From assembly GCF_014898815.1 (NCBI RefSeq), contig NW_026515539.1:2046001-2110000 (forward strand): a stretch of 64,000 nucleotides of DNA. The letters run 5' to 3'. Positions 1 through 12,427 of this stretch are shown here, piece by piece. The first letter of the stretch is position 1. The number at the start of each line of letters is the position of its first letter. The DNA comes from Panonychus citri (taxonomy: Eukaryota > Arthropoda > Arachnida > Trombidiformes > Tetranychidae). A model generated the notes under the pieces. It worked only from the letters and a program-made list of their open reading frames with translations, was not told the origin of the DNA and did no database searches. Made by a program: the position numbers and the translations under genes.

Positions 1-289
1 GTTGTGGTTGAGGTTGATTGTAACTAACTGTAGATCCTTGTGGATTATTGTTATAGATTATTGGCTGAACGTATTGATTAACTTCACTCCAATGGGCTGA
101 ATCGATCGATGAAGGTAAAGATGAAGATGAAGATGATGGTCCAAAAGATGATGGCTTATTATTACCCCGGTGGTGAGCACTTTCCTCTAGAAACCTTTCC
201 TCCTGGTAAATGGTGGACGATGAATACTCCCTTGAAGATTGTCGACTGGGAGGTTTTGGAGGAAGGCGGGATGTTATCGAAATACCCTC
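1..289 (-). CDS. Partial exon of an unidentified Ser/Pro/Asn-rich protein
   Basis: Read on the minus strand, this stretch stays open from a likely 3' splice site (CAG at about 292-290) to the window edge. It encodes about 96 residues with a proline-rich SH3-ligand-like segment (RLPPKPPSR), a serine run and an Asn/Gln-rich tail. In-frame stops lie just upstream of the proposed acceptor, so the exon cannot extend much further right. Composition is that of a disordered region, and I do not recognise the family. A plus-strand ORF over the same bases (109-420) has a repetitive Lys/Met start and looks like a shadow. A further exon may lie near 300-435 on the same strand, but I could not join it in frame. 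The protein continues left of the window. Confidence 0.5.
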
Positions 290-673
290 CTGACGAATGG
301 TTGATCAAGTGTGTTAACACTTTGATTGAGAATTCAAATCAAGAAAACAAAATCAATATCGTGATGCCAAAGATGTCGCTCCAATGTAGACTTTTTCCAA
401 ATGAGATTCGTAAGTTTTAAAAGTTGCTCCAATGGTCTCTAGATCAAAACGAATAGAAAACGACAATGATAGGAAGAAGAAGAGAAAAATAAGAGAAAAT
501 AATAATTACCCAGAGGAAATTGATTTCGAGTGTAATTAGGTTTCGCTTCGAGATCGATGTGGGTCAATTGCTGTTGGTGGATCAACTAAAGTTAATTCTA
601 AGGTTGGTGAAGGTAAACTGACGAGAATAGACAAAAGTGATTTGAGTTTTATAATTAAGTAAATTAGGCAATC

Positions 674-705
<32 letters not shown>

Positions 706-2507
706 AAGATCTTGGATCTGAATCGAATTAGGAATGACAACACTATGTTACAATTTGACTTCTAGACTGAACACTAACCACCTAGCGAATTAGTTGATAG
801 AGTTGTTGATTGCAGAAATCAAAGGAAACTGAATTTATTTATAAATTCTAATCAAAAAAGAGAAAAGAATAAAATGTTTGATAATTACCCAGTTTTTTCT
901 CTTCTTCTTTTTCTTCTCGGTAGAAGATTAAAGTCACAGAATTAAGATGCAAATGACGATGGGAAAGATAGAAAACAAAGTGAAAGATGACGATGGAGAT
1001 GATGAGTAAGAAGAAGACGAAGACGAGGGAGAAGAAGAAGAAGATTATTATGATGATGAAAGAGAAACGAAGATAAATTCAAGTTAAAGATGGAATCTTA
1101 ATTTTCGTTATTATTAAACCAACATAGAGATTCACAAGCTGAAGGAAAAGACAAACTTGGCATGGATTCGGAGGAGATTTTTCGAGTCGAACTGAGATGA
1201 AGAAAATTGAAGAAGACACTGAAGATGAAGATGACGAAGACGAAGAGAATGATGAAGGAATGAAGATAAAAATATTCTTCTTACAAGTGACACAGGCAAA
1301 AGAAAATAAATTAGAAAATAAAATCAAGTAGGAGGAAAGTAACAAATGAATCTGAATAACATGGGATAAAAATGGCTCTTCGTTTGTTACTAATTATAAA
1401 TTGGGGTGAAACTTTTACGCTTAATCTTTAATCAATTGGTTATTATTTGACTAATCATCTTTCAGGCTGTGAACATTTAATCCTAATCTTCAACATTGAA
1501 CAAGTTCAGTTAATCGTAACATGAGAAGAAATCACAATCCAAACGAAAACAATGATAATCATCATCAAAATTTATGGAAATTTAAAATTTTGGCACATTA
1601 ATTGTCGACATTTTTTTGTTTTCATTTAGCTTGTCGGTGGAAATTAATTCGCACATCATTTTTCACTGATAATGTAACAATTTAAATCCAATTCAAGGTT
1701 AGTAAATTGATAATTCACGAATTAACTAATTGGAATAGTAGAGAAAAAGATTAATGTTCCTATTTTGATGTTGTGACATTTTTTTCTCAGTCTCTGAAAT
1801 CGTTGGAATCTCTGATTGTCAGAGGAAAATAATTGTCACCATAACGATAATATCGTTGGAATAGTTTCGTTTTTTAATCACACACCTTTATGCTGCTGTT
1901 AAGCTGATTGCGAGTAAACAATTTAGATAACTTTAATTGTGCCCTATCGTCAATTGGTACACAGATTGATAGTAATTAACTTTAAATTGTCAGTCACTCA
2001 TTTGGAGTCTATTTTTATATCTTAAAAGTTGAAATAAAATGGTTTTCAAGATGATCGTTGAAGATAAAACAAAAATTATTTATTTTAATCAAAGTGTAAT
2101 TAAAATATCACCTAGTTGAAATTAATATAAACGTTAAGACAATCAGACCAACGGGTTAAATTATTTCAAGATAATTTAAGTTGAATTGTATTGCAGTTTT
2201 AACCGATTGTGGTTTATCTTTTGAATTGTTCACGAAATTGACTTGACACTTGATGGACATTCAAATTGTGCTCATTGATTAAACGCCCATGGATCATTTA
2301 TAAATCACTGGATCAGTAAATCTGATCAATAAGTCGGATCTTTGGTTTTTAATTGAAGAATCATCTTGACCACAATTAAGGTTTAAGAGAAAGAAATAGA
2401 AAGACTTTAAATATCCTGATAATTAAACATAGAAATTGATGTAATTGTTTCCACCGGATAATTGGGTTATATTGCTTTTAGATTAATTCGTTTAATCATT
2501 TGGAATG
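290..2507. other. Intergenic or intronic, low complexity
   Basis: I find no convincing gene. It holds a (GA)n run at about 673-698 and purine-rich GAA/GAT tracts at about 950-1070 and 1195-1265 that produce spurious ORFs. Some of it may be intron or 5' sequence of the gene running off the left edge. Confidence 0.4.
673..698. repeat. (GA)n microsatellite
   Basis: About 13 GA units with one GG interruption near the right end. Confidence 0.9.
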
Positions 2508-4072
2508 TTACTTTGAATATTTTGATTTGAGATTTATAAGTTTTTCATGGACCACTTGATCATCGTCATCGTCAATTGTACATGCTAATCCTTTTTCAAT
2601 CCATTCAGTGGCTTCTTTTGATCGTTTCAGTGAGATTAGTGTTTTGCAAATGTAGTAAATGTTTTGTTTCCATTCGGGTTTGATCTTGTATGCTTGGAGT
2701 AATGATTTCAAAGCCTCATCAGCGCTTGTCTCTGGTACTTGGGCGAATAGACTTGAGGCCAATTTCTTTTCTAACCAGGAAAGATTGGACACTTCACAAG
2801 CCCAACGACCAAGTAGATGATGGAGAGTCGCATCATCGGGTTTCATTTCTAAGGCAAAATCTAAATGTTTCTTGAATTCATAACCATTTTCAATCTTTTC
2901 CTTAGTTCCAACATAATCAGTTATCGATCCAATAGCGATTGCATACCATTTATGACTTTCGACACACTTATCATCTAATTTTAGAGCTTTTCTAGCACAT
3001 TCGAGTTTCTCAAAGGCCAACTCTTTCTTTCGTTCTTTGTCTCCTTGCTTTTCAACAGCGGAACTGAGAAGATGACAAACTTTGGCTTTACGCCACATAA
3101 TCTGAGCATTACAACCAAACTGTAAACAGAATTCAATCAAATCGTTAATTGGAACCCAAAATGAGCACAAATTTCTAATCATTCAATGACAAACAATACA
3201 TCATAAGAATAATATTTACCTTTTCCTCCATTGAACATAGTTTATCATAGAGACTTTTAAGATTTGTCTTCGGATTGTCAATACAAGAGTCGATTTCTAA
3301 ATAATAATCATCTTCCTTTGATTCAATTGGTTTACTAGAATTACCATTGGTAATTATTGGTTTGATATCTTCTACAAGTACCAATGAAACAAGAGGCTCA
3401 AAGCTTTCAAAGCTACTATGGTCAACGATATCCTCTCCATTGGTGTCCTTAACATCGGTCTGATTGTCATCTTTAGCTCTGATTATTCCAGGTTCATGGA
3501 CGTTAACATTGGTATCACTGAGGTTGATTGTAAGAATAGAATAAAAAATTGTAAACAAATTAACATGAAAATTGAACAAATTAAACAAGTTTATACGAAG
3601 TAGAAAACAGCAACACAAACCTGTCATTGAAATCAAAAAACTCTTCCGTCTCATCGGATGATGTGTAAGGATCCGAGTTAATTGGTTCAAATCTTTTATC
3701 CTCCAGACTTAAACCCGATGAACGATGACGATTATGATTAAGGTAACGATGATGTTTAGGTGTGGTTGGGTGATATTCATTTAAACCAGAATCAACAGCA
3801 TCCAATTGAGCCTCTAAATGATCAATGTCCAAGGGTTTTATTGAATAGGGTGATCCTCTCATGGAAGCAATCTTGATCTCTTCAACATCCTTTCTTAATT
3901 GTTCAACTGTCTCATTAAGTGTATCTAATTTGGATGCCAACAATTGACGAGATTCCTTCTTTCTCTCCTTTGATTTAATATTATTGTAAATACCAGCGAC
4001 AGTGGCAGTCAGCGCAATTCCCGCACCAAAAGCAGCGATTACTGAAAATTTTTCCTTCCCCATTGGATCCAT
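2508..4072 (-). CDS. RMDN3: Regulator of microtubule dynamics protein (RMDN3/PTPIP51-like)
   Basis: Three exons (4072-3621, 3517-3220, 3119-2508) join in frame to 453 residues. All junctions are GT-AG, with introns of 103 and 100 bases. Residues about 10-28 form a hydrophobic N-terminal anchor, followed by a coiled coil (about 38-70) and a disordered linker. The C-terminal half is the RMDN TPR-like domain; the family patterns WRKAKVCH, HKWYAIAIG, LLGRWACEVSNLSWLEKK and a final helical pair are visible. The linker holds EFFDFND at about 144-150 after an acidic stretch, a near-consensus FFAT motif for binding VAP proteins. This splits across no codon boundary problem: exon 1 ends AG and exon 2 supplies T. 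In vertebrates RMDN3 tethers mitochondria to the ER. The N-terminal anchor plus FFAT supports an RMDN3-like rather than RMDN1-like role. The exact paralogue is an inference. Confidence 0.88.
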
Positions 4073-5179
4073 GCTGATGATTGTTTGTTGTTTAAAGAGT
4101 AATGAAAAAACAGAAAAGTAATAAAATGATGATAATTGATGATTGATAACAGTTGCTATTGTATTTTAGCAACCAATTAACCAAGAATCAATTAAGTAGT
4201 TGCAATAACATATTACAAATAAAAAGCAATCAATGTTTCCAATCCAACTATTGATTAGATATCAAGATGATGATCAACTGTTAACAATGAAAACATTGGC
4301 AAAAACCATCACCATGTTTTCATTTATTGGTATAAACAAAAATTACTTTTAATCCACATAATTGATTAGCTAATTTAATTTAAATTGTTCCATCCGATGG
4401 TCAACCTATTCTTGTACACAATTAGTAGGATGAAATTCACTGTTGAAAGATGGAAAACAATCAAATTTAATTGAGAAATTTAGTAAACACAAAATGACAA
4501 TAAGAGTAAAGTGAAAGAAAGAAAGGAAAATGTTGGTTCTTTTTCCTGGTTCTTTCTAAGAGAGAAAGAAAGAGATAATGAGAGAACTTGTTTTCTCTTT
4601 CTTTTCTTACTTGATTTATTCTCTTCTTGTTAGTCATTATCGATAATTAGTTGATTATCGTTAACCAGAAAATCTGAATTAATCGAAAATTTTGATAATT
4701 AAGTGAATCATTTTTCTTGTTGAAATTGACGAGGCACGAAAACCATTGAAACTGTTAATTGTTCAATGGATTTAAATTGTTGATATTTTTTGTTTAACTT
4801 TCTTTTAAATCAATTGACCATCACAATTTATCTCTCTCATTGGTGACACAATTTCCCGATAAACTGAATCACAATCCAGGTCAATCAGCGATTGTAATCA
4901 TTAACCACGATTTTAGCTCAAAGTGATCAAAACGATTCTTTAATTATTGATTACCAGTTGATAACCAGAAACTGGTTTTCTGGTCTCGATGAAGTAATTA
5001 AATATTTTCTTTCACAATTAAGAAACAAATATTTAAACAAACAAATAAAATCAACAGATCAACTCAATTTAACACTTTGTTTTATTTGATAAGTTCAATC
5101 TTCTATTGGATAATCAAGCAAATTGATTGAGATTTAAATTACGAAGCAAACAATTAACAATCAAGTGATGTTAATTGAT
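4073..5179. other. Intergenic, no gene seen
   Basis: AT-rich sequence between the RMDN start and the P450 stop. It includes a GA/CT-rich patch near 4500-4620. I see no coding or RNA gene. Confidence 0.5.
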
Positions 5180-7127
5180 TCATCTTCTCAGAGTTACCAT
5201 GACTTTGACTTCCTTAGGGGCTGAAACAGGCATTCCAGTGAAATAGTCCAGGGGAATCTGCAATTTAAAGCCAATTTGATTCATGATTAAATTGTAATCA
5301 GTTAATTGTTGCACTTACCTTGGTATCAAATGTGGGTCTAAATTGATATTTGGTTAATAAATAAATTAGACAAATTTTAATCTCAACCAAAGCAAATCTC
5401 ATTCCAATACAATTTCTTGGTCCAGCAGCAAACGGTAAAAATATATTTGTATCAGCAATTAAATTTGATTGTTGATTGTTACCATTTTTGTTGATAAATC
5501 GAGTTGGATCATAAATTGATGGATTAGGATAAAACTCAGGATCATGATTAATTGCGTAACAAGGGATGATAACCAAACTATCCTTGAGCAATTTAATTGT
5601 GCCCAAAGTACAATTACGATTAACTCGTCTCTCGATTCTGTTGTTTTAATAACAATTCAAATGAATCAATTAAAAGTGAATTAACATAGAATTGATTGTT
5701 ATTTGTTATTCTTTGTTTTTTTCTTGCTGTTAATTGTTCTTGATTGTTGTTCTTACCTGGAAACTGGTGGAAAACATCTCAAAGCCTCCAATATGCAGCC
5801 ATTCAAATAGTCGAGTGAATTAATCTCTTCCAGAGTTAATTCATTGCGATTTAATTGTCGACGCAGTGATTCAATTTCATCAACAATTAACTGCTGATGA
5901 TCAGGAAATAATGATAAACAATAGATAATTGAACTTAATGAGGTTGATGTAGTATCATAACCAGCGATTATAAATAAAATCCCATTGTCAATTATGATTC
6001 TCTCTATTAATAGTCAATTAGATAATTAATATCATGTTTAATTGTAAAAAAACATTAGTCAAGAGATAAAGTAAACAATTAAATTAACTGTAAATCAATT
6101 TCCTGATTCGTTTCTTACCTCTTATTTGATTGTCCAACTGTTTATCTGTTAATTGGATATGAGACTCATCCAAGAGAGTTAGAAAATCCTTAATTGTTGT
6201 TGATTGTTGAGATTGATGATCAGCTGATGGTAAACGTGTTTTCGCTTTAATTGTTCTTATACGATGGAGCATTTTTTGCACCAGAGAATTCAAATAATTC
6301 AATATTTTATAATCGAACACGTAACCATTGAATAATTTAATCAAGTTCGGAAACCAGAGGAGAATCAGTGATTTAATTGAAAGATGTTGACCAAGGAATT
6401 GACCAACAATTAAAACCATTTCATCGGTTTGGGAATTGAATGAGTCGAGATTACGAATCCCGAATACTGTTGATGCCAACACGTCCAAGGAAAAGGTTCC
6501 AAACAAATATTTCATATCGACAATTTGATTAGTTTCTAATCGTTTATTTAAATTGTCAACTAACATCGAGCTGCAATCTTCAATTAAAGGTTTCATTTTT
6601 CTCAAATTATTCGAAGCAAAAAGTGGTGACATTAATTTCCGTGTCCGTTTCCATTGGTCATTCTCGAGTGAGAGTAAACTACGTCCAGCAATTTGCTTCT
6701 CATGATAAAACTTCTGAAACAATTTATTAGAAACACATTAATCAATCAATCAATCATTTCGAATCAGCTTCAATCAACTCACTCGATGATTTTTGAAATT
6801 ATCAAATTCAGTAACTAGAACTTTCTTAATCAGTTCGGGATCACCAATCATTAAACACGGACGAAAACCATCATAAACCCTAGAAATTAATATTATAACA
6901 ATTAAGGAGATGATTAAGATTTAATTGTCCGATCCTTACCCGATTATACGTCCATGTTTATTGTAAGCGTCTAAATCAGCAAAGTGAACTGGTTTTGATA
7001 ATCGATTGTAAATTGTATTAATTGCATTAGGAATTCCTTGCCGAGACCAGTAGGTTAATCGATAATGTAGCCAAACAATTAATAAAACAAGCAGAACAAT
7101 TATAACAATTGTAACAATTATCTCCAT
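5180..7127 (-). CDS. Cytochrome P450, CYP3 clan
   Basis: Six exons (7127-6940, 6879-6783, 6713-6119, 6003-5757, 5637-5319, 5257-5180) with GT-AG junctions join to 1524 nt, 507 residues, the usual P450 length. The start is the ATG before a 20-residue membrane anchor rich in Ile/Val/Leu. Diagnostic features are VYDGFRPCL with the CYP3-like YDG, the helix-C WKRTRKLMSPLF, the I-helix AGYDTT, the K-helix EALR, and the haem loop FAAGPRNCIG with its cysteine ligand. Membership of the CYP3 clan is inferred from the FLPFAAGPRNCIGMRFALVE pattern. Microsomal P450s of this clan oxidise xenobiotics or endogenous lipids using P450 reductase. The substrate cannot be told. The gene looks intact. Introns range from 60 to 119 bases. 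Confidence 0.93.
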
Positions 7128-8868
7128 GTTGATATTATGCTCCACTTTTGATAACAATTAACTAATAACATATGATGTTTACTTTAGTTTTACAATAAGT
7201 TAAATGTTTGATTTTGGGATGAAAATTCAATTGACATTAAAATCAAGTAGGTAAAGGATTCAGAAACTATTTACAGTTAAGTTAATTGTGACAGTTTATT
7301 TTTGGAAAATAATAATTACAAAGGTATTCATTGTTATTTATTGTTTCGTCTCACTAATATATGCACAATTAATTGTTTTCTTGTGTTTAGATGATTTGTT
7401 TTCGCTCTGTAATTTCAGGAAATGAGAGTTAACTGTGTTCGGACAACAATTTGATTAATTGGAAATGCTAAACATCAGTAATTTATATAAATCAATATAT
7501 TGTAATAATAATAAAAAAAACAGTTTTTGGAAACAGTTTTTTGTTTGTTAATAAGTTTCCTTAATGAAAAAAATAATCATGTTACTATTAATATATAAAT
7601 CAAGAAGTAAAAATTGTCACCATTAATTAGAAATTAGCAATTAAATTGATAGCAAAAATTGTGAATGAGAAAAAATTAGATTGACTTTGGGAGAGAGAGA
7701 GACAAAACTTTTTTTCTGTTGTTTGTAGAAAACTATTCGAAATGATTTATTTGTTTCTTTTCTTTTCTCGTCCAAATTCAGGAGAAATTAGTTTGAATGT
7801 GTACCATCATCTATCATCAATTCCACTATTAATTTAATTACTTAAATCAACTTTTGTTTCGCGTTTGGCAGAGATTTAGATGGAAGCCAATCCCGTATCT
7901 CGATTAAGTTGTAATTCGGATCCAGAATCCATCCTTGTTAATATCAATTGTTCGTTGGCTAATAGAAATAAAAAAGAATGACAATTAATTATTGTTGATT
8001 AACAAAGATAATATTTGATTGAGTAGATAAGATAAGAGAGAGAGAGAGAGAGAGAGAGATCATGAATATGAAGATGCAGATTCTGCTAATGAACTAAACG
8101 TACACATGATAATAATTATGAAAAATTGTACGAATGAAACAGAATAACTAACTAATGGTGATTAAGATAATGATAGTGATTAATAACAAGAGGATAAAAT
8201 TTGATCTTTTTTCTCAAATGCTTTTTAAAAGAGATCAATATAATTTTGTTTTCTCTTTTTCGTTTATTCTCATCTCTCTTTCTCTCTCATACAAAAACAA
8301 AAAGCTAATCTTCGAATTATCATGAAACTAATCATCATTATAATCAATTTCTTTCTTCACAAAACTTATATTTCCTTACTAATTAAATAATCTTGAATAT
8401 TGCGTAAAATTTGCTCTCAGGCCATTTGATTTCTCTATTGGAAACAAGTTTAGTGAAAATATACTAAAATTATGCTACTTTTTGTACGGCAATATGATAT
8501 TGAACTTATTTGATGTTTCTTCATCTTATTATACATGTATCTCACTCATTCTCTCACTCTATCATCTTCTCTTCCTTAGATTTTTCATCTTTCATCTTTC
8601 ATCTCCTGATTCTTGATTGCATTACGATTTTATCTATTCTCTCATTTCTCTAATCAAACCTAAAGCACACCCACATATCACAAACAGCTTCTTGAATAGC
8701 CCTTAATTAAGAGGTGCTTTTGTGTTAGATTGTCTTTCGTCTATAGAAAATAGTATATCTTTCTAATGGTTGTTCTAATCAATTTCTGTTAATTACAATT
8801 AAAATACACAAAAATCAAGTTTGTCTGTATTTTGATTGGTTCGATGAATCAACAATATTTCATTTTTA
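7128..8868. other. Intergenic with microsatellite
   Basis: There is no supported gene. A (GA)n run lies at 8035-8059 and CT-rich tracts near 8250-8290 and 8530-8600. The right part is probably the 3' UTR of the CP2 gene that ends at 8869. Confidence 0.45.
8035..8059. repeat. (GA)n microsatellite
   Basis: Roughly twelve uninterrupted AG units between unique AT-rich flanks. Confidence 0.9.
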
Positions 8869-11642
8869 TCAATTAGTTGGTAGATTAATTGAATGATAAG
8901 ACTCTTGACACTAGATTTCAGCTAATCAGCACGATTTAAGATTTCAAAACAAAAAGATTTGATATGATTTACACTTGGAAACATTGGAATACCATCAAAT
9001 GTTTTCACAACATGATGAATATCATATTGTAGTCGATTTGAAATTGAATAATTTCTTACCTCTATCTACTTTCATGAAGAAAATAGATTCTTCAGGGAAA
9101 TTCCTGATAACCTCATCTGTCATGAGAACATGAATCCCGGATGGACCTTGTAAACATATTCGATTAAAATGACAATCATTGGAACACAATATCACGGATT
9201 CCAACTTTGTCCTTAACTCGACAACGCTAAGATTTTCTAGATAAACAGCTCGAAAAACCTCGTCCATGGGATTGCACACGTACAAAGTTAACTTGGGTTT
9301 GACTGATCGAACATGAAGTGCGTTGAATAGCCTGATACCGTCAGTTAAACCACAAATCTGAATGAGATCATTACGTGTGATCTTTAAAAGATCTGAACCA
9401 GAGAAATTCGAAAATGTTCTAATGTAAGAATCAAATCTATTCAGGGCTAACCAGTTGGCAGTTTCTTCGGATGATGCTTCCGAAGAGAGGATGATGGCAT
9501 TTGAGTTGCTGGATGATGAAAAAGTGGAATTGTTACTATTGGTAAAACCTGATTCTTGTTCTTTATCGTCTGACAAAGATGGAGACCTTTTGGGAACAAC
9601 ATTGCTGTTTTTCGCTTCCGGCGAGTTTTTGATCTTCTCATCTAAAACTCTCTCATTGACTCCTCCTGCTCCTTTTCCACCAATAGATGATATCATTACT
9701 GAGGTAGCGATTGCTGTAGGTGAAGATGGTGGTGAACATCTAGATAAATTTACAGTGACATTATTATTATTACAGTTATTATTGTTGACACCACCTCCAA
9801 TGCCACCAGCACTGCCTACCACTGAGACTGCAACAATATTATCACAAATGACTCCATTATTATTGGTACCATTGGAAACTCTATTACCTGAGTTACCATT
9901 AGTATTTACAGAGTTGGTGGTTGATGAATATAAACTGTTAATTGGATAATCTGTGAAGGCAGTTCGTTCAGAAGAGGGTTTAAACTTTTCTTGTTCACTT
10001 TGTGGACGTTTACTCATCTTCTCTCGGTCAGTTTTGTGTTTCCTATCTGCTCCTTTAGGTTTGAACACTTTAATTTGACATGAAGCTGCATGTAAGATGG
10101 TCGATGCGTCGATTTTACTACAATCATTGAAAGCATGGGTCTCAATGATCAAACGGAAAGGTACTCCTTTTTCACCACCATGTTTTTTGGGGGTGAATTC
10201 GGTGCTAATACAATTAACCTTGACAATTAATAAGAAATGGATGAGGTGATGAAAATAAAAGAGAAGAAAAGTGAAAAGATTAGCTATATGACGTTCAACT
10301 TGTGTTCATTTGCTACCGTAATGATGATCATGTTCATTGTGGATGATGATTATTTACCTTGACAAAAACTCCAGTGTCTTTAGTGGGTTCCCAAAGAAAT
10401 TCACATTTATTTATTTCTTGAGAATTGTGTTGATTTTCATAAATTCCATAAGAAAGTGGAATGTCGATTTCTAATATTCTCTCAGATTGTCGGGATTGTT
10501 TCCATTGAAGAATCAAATCTTTTTCCATATATTGAAGCCTTCGCTCGTGAAATCCTATTCTAATTATACTTTTCAACATTTTACCCCTCAAATCAGATAA
10601 ATCACCAAGTTTTTTAAGATTTATTTCATATGATTGACCTAGAGAATAGAAGAAAATTCAACAGAAGAAAAGAAGAAGTCAAGTATAAGAAAGAAAAGAA
10701 AATGAGAAGATTAGTATAAACAAGAGCCAGTGTACATGTAAGAGAAAGAAAAGAGAAACTTCATTTCAATTTTCTTTCTCCTAGTAACCTGCTATTCTAA
10801 CCTTGGTTGAGGTATGTCATGGTTTCCTCGTTTACTTTAGTGGCCATTGATGTTGGAGCTTGAAGAAGGTATAAAAAATCATTTGATTGGCGAATTGATG
10901 TTGGTGATTCGGGTTCATGTAGTGGTGAAGTAGCGTTGTGATTTGAATGCTGATCATGATGCTGCGGTTGCTGCTGCTGCTGTTGTTGTTGACGGTGATG
11001 TTGTTGTTGATGTTGATGTTGTGTTTGATGATGGTGGTGGTGGTGATGATGATGATTACTGGGTGTAGTTGAAGTAGTTGTGGTTGTACCAGCTGAGGAG
11101 GAAGAAAATGGATTATGGTTGGGTACGGAAAGTATCTGTGTAAGAACAGAGGATGGACTTGATATGGCTGTGGATGGAAATGATCGCCCTGAATGTGGTA
11201 AAATTGAATAAGCTGAGGTAGTTCTTAAGTCAGGAGCTGATATACTGTGACGTTGTTGGCATTTCATTTCACTTTTACATTCCTCATGTTGACAATCACC
11301 TTCTGAACCTCTCTGGATAAGACCATGATGTGCAAAGATAAATCTCATCGAATCAGAATTACATGTTTCCCGCTCATTGCTGAAACAAAATCTTTTAATA
11401 GTACTTGTCATACTTTCCTCATCGATTCCATTAGCTAAACGATTCTTTTTCCTGTGAACAATAATGTCCGAACCACGTCCATCATCTTCAAGTGAGTTAT
11501 TTTTCAAACTTGGTAAAGCGAGAAGAGTTTCACTCATGTTAAATGAAGACGTTCCCAGTTCCATTCCAAGACCTGAAAGACTGCCATCAAAATCAGCTGC
11601 CAGAGCATCGTCGATATCATGCCAGTGAACTGCCGTGGACAT
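8869..11642 (-). CDS. TFCP2: Grainyhead/CP2-family transcription factor (TFCP2/UBP1-like)
   Basis: Four exons (11642-10802, 10638-10358, 10218-9060, 8903-8869) total 2316 nt, 771 residues, in a consistent frame. The N-terminus has the family's DFDGSLSGLGMELG acidic segment and LALPSLK. The CP2 DNA-binding domain follows (YLNQGQSYE, RRLQYMEKD, FLWEPTKDTGVF, ISTEFTPKKHGGEKGVPFR, CQIKVFKPKGADRKHKTDR). Next come a long Asn/Gly/Ser-rich linker, a SAM-like domain (NFSGSDLLKITRNDLIQICG) and the C-terminal ubiquitin-like tetramerisation segment (LQGPSGIHVLMTDEVI). The last exon of 35 nt, read from an AAG acceptor, supplies the ESYH ending expected for the family; this exon is the least certain part. 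Unusual insertions are nine consecutive His (about 197-205) and a Gln run. It is a nuclear factor and shares an upstream region with NSE2 on the other strand. Confidence 0.92.
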
Positions 11643-12427
11643 GATTCAATTTACTTGGAATAACAATCAAAATGATCTTAGATTTTGTAGTGGGTAATGT
11701 TGATGTTATTGTTGTTTTTCTTGGTTTATGGTAAAGGTGAAAAAGGCAACACTAGGCAACACTAAATCCCCACAAACACGGGTCCAATTAACAGCTGAAA
11801 TGATGACCAGGGTGAGAACCAGGAATTAGGAGGAATAGAAAAACTTAAAACATAAAATAATACACAAAAAAACCCGATGATCATCCGACTGATCCAAAGT
11901 CTTTGGTTAATTTCATCAATTTTTGATTTCGATTAAAAATTATTGTATCGATTGTACATCGAAATAAGCCGATTATTCAGTCGTTGGAAATCATCTGGAG
12001 ATTTAATTAGCTTCAATTTCTTGGCTTAGAGATGGAATTTTGTAAAAAAAGAGATGAATGAAAGAGGGAAAAAGAAACAAAGTGAAAAAAGAAAGAGACC
12101 AGCTGTTGGTTTTGGCTGATTCTTCAGAGAAAAAAGCTAATCAACTTTAATTGGCTAAGCTGGAACAGCCGTTCAAGTGGAAATCGAACTTTTATCCGAA
12201 TTCTTTTAAAAATCATTCGAAAAAGTAGATTTTAAATCTTTTGCCCATTCGAACAATCGATTATTGCATGAAGAATATCGAAAAATATCGATTATTCGTC
12301 TAAACCTTTTTGTTTACGTTTTGAGAATTTACATAAATTTTGTAAGTTGTTATCAGTTATCTTTTAATTAACTTTATTTTCTTGATTTTTATCTCTTGAT
12401 TATCAGTTTTTGTTGACTACACCAAAC
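11643..12427. promoter_or_regulatory. Shared divergent promoter region (CP2 factor / NSE2)
   Basis: A 785-base spacer separates two genes that start head to head, so it must hold the 5' UTRs and promoters of both. The sequence is AT-rich with a purine tract near 12050-12090. I see no clear TATA box or named site. Dual use is inferred from gene order alone. Confidence 0.5.

Noticed and set aside
109..420. Plus-strand ORF of 103 residues starting with Lys/Met repeats
   Set aside because: It overlaps a minus-strand frame with much better coding character, and its start is a GATGAA-type low-complexity run.
1079..1345. Minus-strand ORF with a long serine run
   Set aside because: It is the translation of a purine-rich repeat tract, with no domain and no splice context.
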